DNA of 64,000 nucleotides from Prostheceraeus crozeri (lineage: Eukaryota > Platyhelminthes > Polycladida > Euryleptidae), in contig CAJQUW010001693.1 in assembly GCA_907163375.1 (NCBI GenBank), forward strand, positions 1 through 64,000. The letters are read 5' to 3'. The position numbers were made by a program, and so were the translations under genes. The notes beneath the pieces are model-generated. The model made no database searches. It was not told the origin of the DNA and saw only the letters and a list, made by a program, of their open reading frames with translations. Positions within the stretch are counted from its first letter, which is position 1, and every line of letters starts with the position of its first letter. Of this stretch, positions 57,726-64,000 are shown one piece after another.

Positions 57726-58640
57726 GTGAAAGATCTATGTCTGAAATTTGAAAATAAGTGTCACTTTACAAGGAAAGAATTTGATTTCCTGACCAATTTT
57801 GACTACAGAATGACCTACCTATATGGCCTTCCTATGATTCACAAATGTACTGATTATTTTAGGAACCTGAAAGTTGATAAGTATGGTTTTGTTAAAGTGA
57901 GCCCTCCTCCGAATTTGAAATTTCGTCCAATCATTTCCAGCACATATGCTCCCACTAGTCATTTGAGCGCTTTAGTCGATGAAGTTTTAAAAGTTTTGGT
58001 TCATGAGGTCAAAAGTTATTGTAGAGACACGTATGACTTTATTGAAAAGATCAAGCAATATGACAATATCCAAGATGAAACTATGTTTCTGACATTCGAT
58101 GTTGTTTCATTGTATACGAATATACCTAATGACTTAGGTATGGAGGCTGTCAATTTCTGGATTGATAAACGTGGTCATTTACTGTGTAGTCGTTTCACTA
58201 AAAACTTTCTGCTATCAGCAATCAATCTGGTATTAAAAAACAATTACCTCCTTTTTAATGATTCATGCTTTCTACAGACATCAGGAACTGCTATGGGGAC
58301 GAAAATGGCCCCAACTTATGCCATTTTAACAATGGGATTTTTGGAAGAAAATATGTACACAAGGCTAAAGAGCATTTACAGTGAAGATATAAGCAACCAA
58401 ATAACGAATTCATGGATGCGCTATATTGATGATCTTTCATTGTTCGGGATGGAAGATATGGTGATATAAATTTATTTAAAAGTGTCATAGATGATTTACA
58501 TCCGCGGATAAAATTCACAATTGAAAGTGAAAATACCTCACCAAATTTTCTGGATGTTAGAATCTATAAAGAAATCGGTAAGATTGAAAGAGACATTCAA
58601 CGCAAAATTACTGACGGCAGAAACTTTGTCCCTTATACAT
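57726..58640 (+). pseudogene. Penelope-like reverse transcriptase
   Basis: YGLPMIHKCTDYFR, KFRPIISSTYAPTSHLSALV, FLTFDVVSLYTNIPNDLG, SGTAMGTKMAPTYAILTMGF and WMRYIDDLSLFG are the RT1-RT5 blocks, with the catalytic Asp in FDV and the RYIDD pair. The thumb follows in another frame. A Penelope-type, telomerase-related reverse transcriptase. Confidence 0.8.
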
Positions 58641-58735
58641 CAGCCCATCCCAAACATATTAAAAACAATATTCCCTTTTCTTTAGCGAAAAGAATTGAAG
58701 TAATTGTTTCCAAAGAAGAAAATAACATCTCCGAA

Positions 58736-59416
58736 TTGAATCGATTAAAATCCAGATTAGTTGACTTGAAATATCCATTGCCTTTAATTGGGCATTCCTT
58801 TTTTCGTGCTTCTAAGGAATCACAGAAATCCGCTGTTAAAAGTGATAAGAATATCATTCCTTTTATAACAACATACAACATCAATAATCCGAGCATATTT
58901 AATGACACCATTATTCCAGTCTCTAACAGCCTCAAACTAATAGAAACTTTTAAAGATAAGACATTTACTCAGGCTTTCAGACAACCAAGGAATCTTTTGA
59001 GAATTTTGAACAAAAACAATAAGGGAACAATTAAAGGAATTACCCGCTGTAATGAATCCAGATGCGGATGTTGCGACAATATAATTGTTGGAAAAGAAAT
59101 CAAATTTGTAACACAAAACACAACAAAGAACTATACTATACGCAATAATTTAAACTGTACATCGAGTAATGTCATTTACGCCTTATTTTGCAACGGATGC
59201 AATAGATTCTACATTGGACAAACTGGTGGGATGTTTCGTAAACGATTAACTTTGCATAAGCAACATATAAACAAAACTAATTATGCCATACTCCCTGTAA
59301 GTAAGCACATAGCATCATGCGCCATTAGTGAAACAAAGAAATTCAGAGCGGCTCCCATCTACCAATTACCGCCACAGTGTAGCAAGCTCTATCGGGAGAT
59401 GAAAGAAGGTCATTAA
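58736..59416 (+). pseudogene. Penelope-like GIY-YIG endonuclease
   Basis: The frame reads PFITTYNINNPSIFNDTIIP, RNLLRILNKNNKGTIKGI, CNESRCGCC (Cys knuckle), then NVIYALFCNGCNRFYIGQTG (GIY-YIG core), FRKRLTLHKQHI and SKHIASC. It ends just after LYREMKEGH, where the Glu helix should continue. A homologue of the frame at 56.6-57.2 kb. Confidence 0.75.
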
Positions 59417-59511
59417 TTGCTATGCTTAATCCCGAACTCAATAAGCAATAATTTCATTGTTAATGCATGTCTTAATTTCTATGTTTGCATAATTTTGAAA
59501 TACAAATCATT

Positions 59512-59550
59512 CCCTTTGACAAGCTCACGAAGAGCAGAAACCGGTCAGGG
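59512..59550 (+). ncRNA. Hammerhead-like fold in Penelope tail
   Basis: CCCT/AGGG stem I, UUGACAAG in the core position, GCTC-ACGAA-GAGC stem II, AGAAAC, then CGGUC before the closing stem. It has the same two core changes (UUGANAA, extra A before GAAA) as the copies at 56.5 and 57.3 kb. Confidence 0.45.
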
Positions 59551-59938
59551 AATAAGAGATTTCGAGTTTTCCTTTGGAATTTGGTATTTTATTTTTCAAC
59601 TATTTTGTGCCTTTATTCAGTTTTATATATATATATACATTTTGCTATGCGACTGGAAGCTCTTCATGCCAGAGATGCACGAATGAGGAAAAATTTGTAT
59701 CGGGTCTCGTATATAAAACATACCAACAACTCGCATTTCATTGTAAAACAGCCAATCACAAATAGAATAGTTCATATCGCTATATACCGATTACATACGA
59801 AAGTAAGTGAGATTTCGTATGAAAAACATGCCAGATTTCTGTAAACATACGAGAATCTCGTATCAAATGTCAGTTTCAAATTGTACGTGAATTTGGTATA
59901 TATTTGCAAGTATTTTTCGTATCCAGCGATTTACAGTG

Positions 59939-60536
59939 CAGTTCGCCGTTCATTTTAAATTTGAGCAAGAAAGTCAATTCTATCAATTCATTTTTCATTC
60001 ACTTTGCGAGACGGTATCCGCATGGCATCAGGGGATGGAGGCGGAGTCAATCATTTTTGCCCGGAGGCGGCTGACAGGCTCTACAGACCTGGTTTATGGT
60101 AATGCTAATCCAAGGTGCTGGTCGAGTTGTATGAGTAAAGGCGCTTGCCTTATCGACCTATCGAAGGAGAACAATAATAATAAGGGCTTTATTACCATAA
60201 ATTGAAAATCGTAATTGCACATAGGCACGTAAGCTGAAAAAGTCATTGAAATAAGTCATCTTTATGAAAGTATACCATGATCACAGACTTGGTGTGAATA
60301 ATGCAAAATTTAAAGAAATCACTCAGTACGTCTGGTGTAACCATCATCCCATTTTGCGGTTTTGATGAAGAACGAGTTCTGTCGTCGTGAAGTTCGTACC
60401 ATCGGTAAAAGAATCCTTCCAGAAACTGCGACAGGTGGCAATTGAGGATTCAAGATATGAGAAGGAGATTTGACTTGCGAAAATAGCTTTAAGGCGGCAC
60501 ACTTTCTTCTGCTTGCAATAGATTCGAATCCATGCC
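59939..60536. other. No gene seen
   Basis: Includes an AATAATAATAAGGGCTTTATT tail-like run at 60,168-60,193, possibly a SINE or LINE end. Nothing else is supported. Confidence 0.3.
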
Positions 60537-61134
60537 TTACACACTCTTTATAGTTACCTCCGCATAAGATGCGATGAAAACGGTTTTGAATTTTTCTAAC
60601 CTTGAAGAATTTTCTTGGGACAGTCCAACTAACAAGGGAGAACAGTACTCCAAAACCGAGCGCACAGTTGCATTATAGGCTGTTATCAATGATAATTCTG
60701 TGACGTTGTATTGTTTCAAAACACGAATTGTAAATAATCTTCTTGCTGCAGTTCCGACAATGGAGTTGACTTGAGCATTCCAATTATTGCTTGAGTCAAA
60801 AATGACACCAAGAATTTTCAATTCTTCAGCTACTGGAATATTCGGAAGATGGATAGGGATGAACTTGTCGATAAGAGACCGATGAACAATACTCATGGAT
60901 ATGATGAAACTAGGAAATAGGAGACTCATTCTAGGCAATCCAGAAAGTGGAAAACGATGTGAGTTTCCAAAAATGGCTGAGAGCTGCAGAAACACGACCA
61001 GCACACTAAGATGGTCACAACCAATAATAAGACATGTATTGAAATGTAAACAGTTGTGGCTGATCATCATACAGGAAGATAAATGTATCCAAAAAGGCAC
61101 CAATGAAGTCACACATCTACGTCCTCATCATTAA
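60537..61134 (-). pseudogene. LINE reverse transcriptase remnant
   Basis: On the minus strand DDVTSLVPFWIHLSSCMMIS is followed, after a decayed part, by ELKILGVIFDSSNNWNAQVN, SIVGTAARRLFTIRVLKQYN, LITAYNATVRSVLEYCSPLL and SRLEKF. This is the thumb and C-terminal part of a CR1/Jockey-like ORF2, related to the copies at 39.3 and 52.5 kb but diverged. At least two frame changes. The rest of the element is absent. Confidence 0.75.
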
Positions 61135-61716
61135 ATTCCTCAAAATGTGGGATTGGAATATCCCATGAAACAAGAATAGTCACATCAGTAATTAAATCAA
61201 ATAATTTCAGGTTTAAGGCATTCGCTCACTTAATGGATATCATTCACGTTGGATGTCTTTAGTCAAGTGTGTAAACCAGAGGTAATCGTCGTTGAATTAT
61301 TTCCCATCTTCTTCATAAGTCCATTTCATGCATTTCTGATGTGATCTTCGTCTCCGAATGATTTGACTGTGGCGAATATTATGATAACGATTTCGCAGAT
61401 TTTTGATGTGAGGAATAACTATCAGTCTTTGTAGTCAAAAACATCCAAGATATCTATCTCATTTCACGTAGTATTGCCGGTGTACATATTGTGCGTAATT
61501 GAGCTATAGTACAATGTGGAAAAGAGAAGGCAAAAATGTGTCCCGTAATGATGATTTCTCTATGCATGTGAAAGATATTTAAGAAATCTCAATCAGCGTA
61601 TATCTACATGTGCATTCATAGCATTGCTGCCCGCTTTTTTCCTACATTGCTGCCCAGTCTATTTCAATTAATACAATAGTATACCTTTTTGCATTTTATA
61701 TTGCCAAAACTGCATT
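61135..61716. other. No gene seen
   Basis: AT-rich spacer between the LINE fossil and the Crypton-like gene. Confidence 0.35.
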
Positions 61717-62400
61717 TTGATATCCGGAGCGACAACTGATGAATTGAACCGGATTACACATCCGTCAAGTGATAGATATATATCCGAGATCAGTGATAGC
61801 TTTTTGCAATACTTAAATGAGGAAAATTCTGAGGAAATAACACCTGACATAATACAAGAATTGAATAATCTAGAAAGAGAATGTGTACCACAATCATCAC
61901 TAAAGCAAATGAACAGCGAAATATCTCGTTTCACTAAATTCCTTTCCGATAAAAAGCTTTCAACTGAGATACTGAAAGTACCACCAGCCATTTTGGACAC
62001 GTACTTGAGATATTATCATTCAAACTTGAGAACCAAAGATGGACAATTTTATGCTCCGAAAACGCTTATCTGTACTAGAGCTTCTATTCATCGATATTTC
62101 CAGTTAAATCGTCCTGCCGTCAAGATCATTGAAGATTCTATGTTTTGTCAATCAAACAGAATGTTGAAAACGATGATTGCTAAATTCAAAAATTCCTACT
62201 ATTCTCCAGCAGGAAATCATTTTCAATATGATCTACTACTTTGGTCTACGTGGTCGAGAAACTCTTCCTCACTTGACGAAGGACAGTTTTGAGGTCAAAA
62301 CCAGCTCCTCGGGCAGAAGGTTCTTGACAATAAATCATGAAATGCTATCGAAAAATCCAAAGGCCTCATTACGAGCTACAGAGTATGAAGACATCAAGCA
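61717..62400 (+). pseudogene. Crypton-type tyrosine recombinase, frame-shifted and truncated
   Basis: An acidic N-terminus leads to the core-binding domain: SSLKQMNSEISRFTKFLSDK, PPAILDTYLRYYHSNLRTKD, YAPKTLICTRASIHRYFQLN, then MFCQSNRMLKTMIAKFK, the order seen in Crypton/DUF3504 proteins. After one frame shift near 62,230 comes YYFGLRGRETLPHLTKDSFE, with the first catalytic Arg in GLRGRE, and RFLTINHEMLSKNPKAS. The remaining catalytic residues (HxxR, Tyr) are absent. The tail from 62,400 is AT-rich and unrelated. No host-gene features such as introns are seen. Confidence 0.65.
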
Positions 62401-62489
62401 GTATAGAATGTATGAAAACAAAGATTATAATGAATATAATAATAACAGAATTATAAGAATTAGAACAATTAGAATTGTTAAGAAATAAA

Positions 62490-63915
62490 GGTAATATCTT
62501 TATTGTTGCCTTCAGAAATCTATGTTTATGTTATACTGTTATGCGTGACAGGATTCCATCATAGATATTCAAAATGGCAAGAAAACTTTCACAGATTGCA
62601 GAGCCGCAGAGCTACGTAACTTTCTACCTTGAGGGCAGCCGATCGAACGAATAAATGTTGTATGAACTGAAACATTCAGTAAATTTCAAAACAATTTGAA
62701 AAGGGAAAATGAAATATACTTGTGATTAGCTGCCATTTTATCCAACATCAAGCATCATCAAAAGACCTAATTCATGTCACTCAGCATCAACGGAACTTCC
62801 TATTCAAGCATACAGCCAAATCCGGAGCAAATACATACATAATTAAAAATTGATATTTTGATAATCATGAGTACATGCGTATATCAATTGAGTATTCATA
62901 TCTGTTCTCATTTTCAACTGAGGGTGCAACTCAATATCAAGCAAGTATCTTTGCATTTTTTAATAGACTGTGTTTAGGCCTGCTATTTATTACTGGTAGA
63001 CTGACTTAGACGAAATGTCAGTAATGTGTTAGAAGTGTTAACCTGCGAAAACAGGCGCAATATGCTGATTTTGTATCTAAAACACTTGATTTGTTTTTGT
63101 TTGATAATTCGCTCTTTCACATTTGCGTCCACGAAAATGCTACAAAAAAGGCGCAAGAAAATGAATTAGGTATCAAATATTTGATTTGCCATGAGTCAAT
63201 GTTGCCAACTCTCGCATTGTCGCTATCCTTTCCTTCGTTTGTAAGATGTCAATCTGTTGGATTAAATTGACCGCGGAAGTAATTGCATCGATTATACTGT
63301 TTCCAGCATTTTGAAAATTGTAAGATGCTTATAACTAAATTTATCAACATCATGAATTTTCACTGTTGTCCATATTAAAAATAGTATATTTAAGTGTCAG
63401 CGATTTGTAGTTGTTAAAGTAAGTGGTAAATTTTTGCGAGCAGGTTAATTTTTTCTCGCATTTTTTTTTGCTTGATGCAGGTAAAAAAATTTTAGTTAGA
63501 TTATATTATAAGACATAATACTCTCGGTGTCAGACGAAAAATGCTGGGATAGTGACCAGAACTTCAAGAAACAATCAAAAATACACTTTTCTGAATGAAT
63601 GTCAGAGAACAAGAAGAATCATAAATGTCTGTATGTTTCACATGCCCATAGCTATGAGAATTTTTGAAAATTTTCGATCAAATTAGCATATAAAGATTAA
63701 AGATTCATAAACTAAAGATTCAAATTGTCATACATTTAAATGAAATCATCAATCTGCTCGACTTCTTTACTTGCTGACAATCATTGTTTAAGACAACCCA
63801 GAGCTGCGAAAATTTTACGTAACTTTCAATTTGCTCTGATCGAAATTTGTTGTACTCATTTGTTGCTGTATCAAAATCTACATACTAACTCATCTACAAC
63901 ACTACATGCACAGTG
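62490..63915. other. No gene seen
   Basis: AT-rich with only short frames. A solo hammerhead-like motif lies at its end. Confidence 0.35.
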
Positions 63916-63949
63916 CACCGCTGAAGACTAAAGGGCGAAATGTTTGGTG
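63916..63949 (+). ncRNA. Hammerhead-like core at window end
   Basis: CACC/GGTG stem I, a perfect CTGAAGA core, a weak stem II (CTAAAGGG), CGAAA and a UGUUU cleavage side. Another Penelope-like element or solo tail could continue past the window. Confidence 0.4.
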
Positions 63950-64000
63950 TTCCCACCAACTGCAGGGATGCGGAGTCGGAGTCGGAGTCCCGGAATCCTA

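Larger units (their letters stand above)
57515..59595 (+). mobile_element. Penelope-like element with RT, GIY-YIG and inverted ends
   Basis: 57,515-57,578 is the reverse complement of 59,527-59,590 (shared: CCAAATTCCAAAG, TTATTCCCTGACCGGTTTCT). Between them lie the reverse transcriptase (57,726-58,469 and on) and nuclease (58,736-59,416) in the right order. (TA)n flanks both sides. It lacks the far N-terminus and has about two coding breaks. Confidence 0.8.

Overview
This window is eukaryotic nuclear DNA. It has GT-AG introns, non-LTR and Penelope-like retroelements, many families of cut-and-paste DNA transposons, a C-type lectin-like gene and a spliced ubiquitin-like gene. It is AT-rich, gene-poor and packed with nested repeats. 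The mix (EN+ Penelope-like elements, Crypton, Harbinger, THAP/P, FLYWCH-MULE, Tc1/IS630) and the frequent 'aggcctat' words fit a marine invertebrate animal; I cannot name the species. I recognise no retrovirus, LTR element or Polinton.

Host genes are few. 1.0-2.1 kb (minus) holds an internal exon for a heptad-repeat coiled-coil protein built on a 63-bp minisatellite. 4.5-6.1 kb (minus) holds a nearly intronless gene with tandem ubiquitin-like segments, an acidic coil and a Cys-rich tail; its true start is probably in a 22-nt first coding exon before a 59-bp intron. 12.3-12.8 kb has two small unassigned coding candidates. 42.4-43.0 kb is a secreted C-type-lectin-like gene with an in-frame stop.

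The rest is a record of transposons. 9,641-12,222 is a MULE-type element with terminal inverted repeats, an exact 8-bp target duplication and a spliced FLYWCH-MULE transposase. 14,963-19,497 is a nest of two related IS630/Tc1 elements; the inner one carries an inverted copy of the start of its own transposase gene in its right arm. 25-33 kb holds Penelope-like fragments, including one inserted in another with an 11-bp duplication. 34-37 kb is a Harbinger element abutting a THAP/P-element transposase. 38-41 kb has a LINE fossil, a Tc1 fossil and a MITE. 46.9-54.0 kb is a three-level nest: Penelope-like element, split by a LINE, whose 5' region is split by a Tc1. 55.8-59.9 kb is a MITE-like repeat split by (TA)n tracts and two Penelope-like elements with inverted terminal arms. 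60.5-62.5 kb ends with a LINE fossil and a Crypton-type recombinase.

The recurrent signal I find most interesting is a set of short hammerhead-ribozyme-like folds (stem I / UGANGA-like core / GC-rich stem II / GAAA / GUC / stem I). They mark the tails of Penelope-like elements and also occur as solo remnants, at about 7.6, 8.9, 30.2, 31.3, 41.9, 56.5, 57.3, 59.5 and 63.9 kb. All calls come from reading the sequence by eye; no database or folding program was used.
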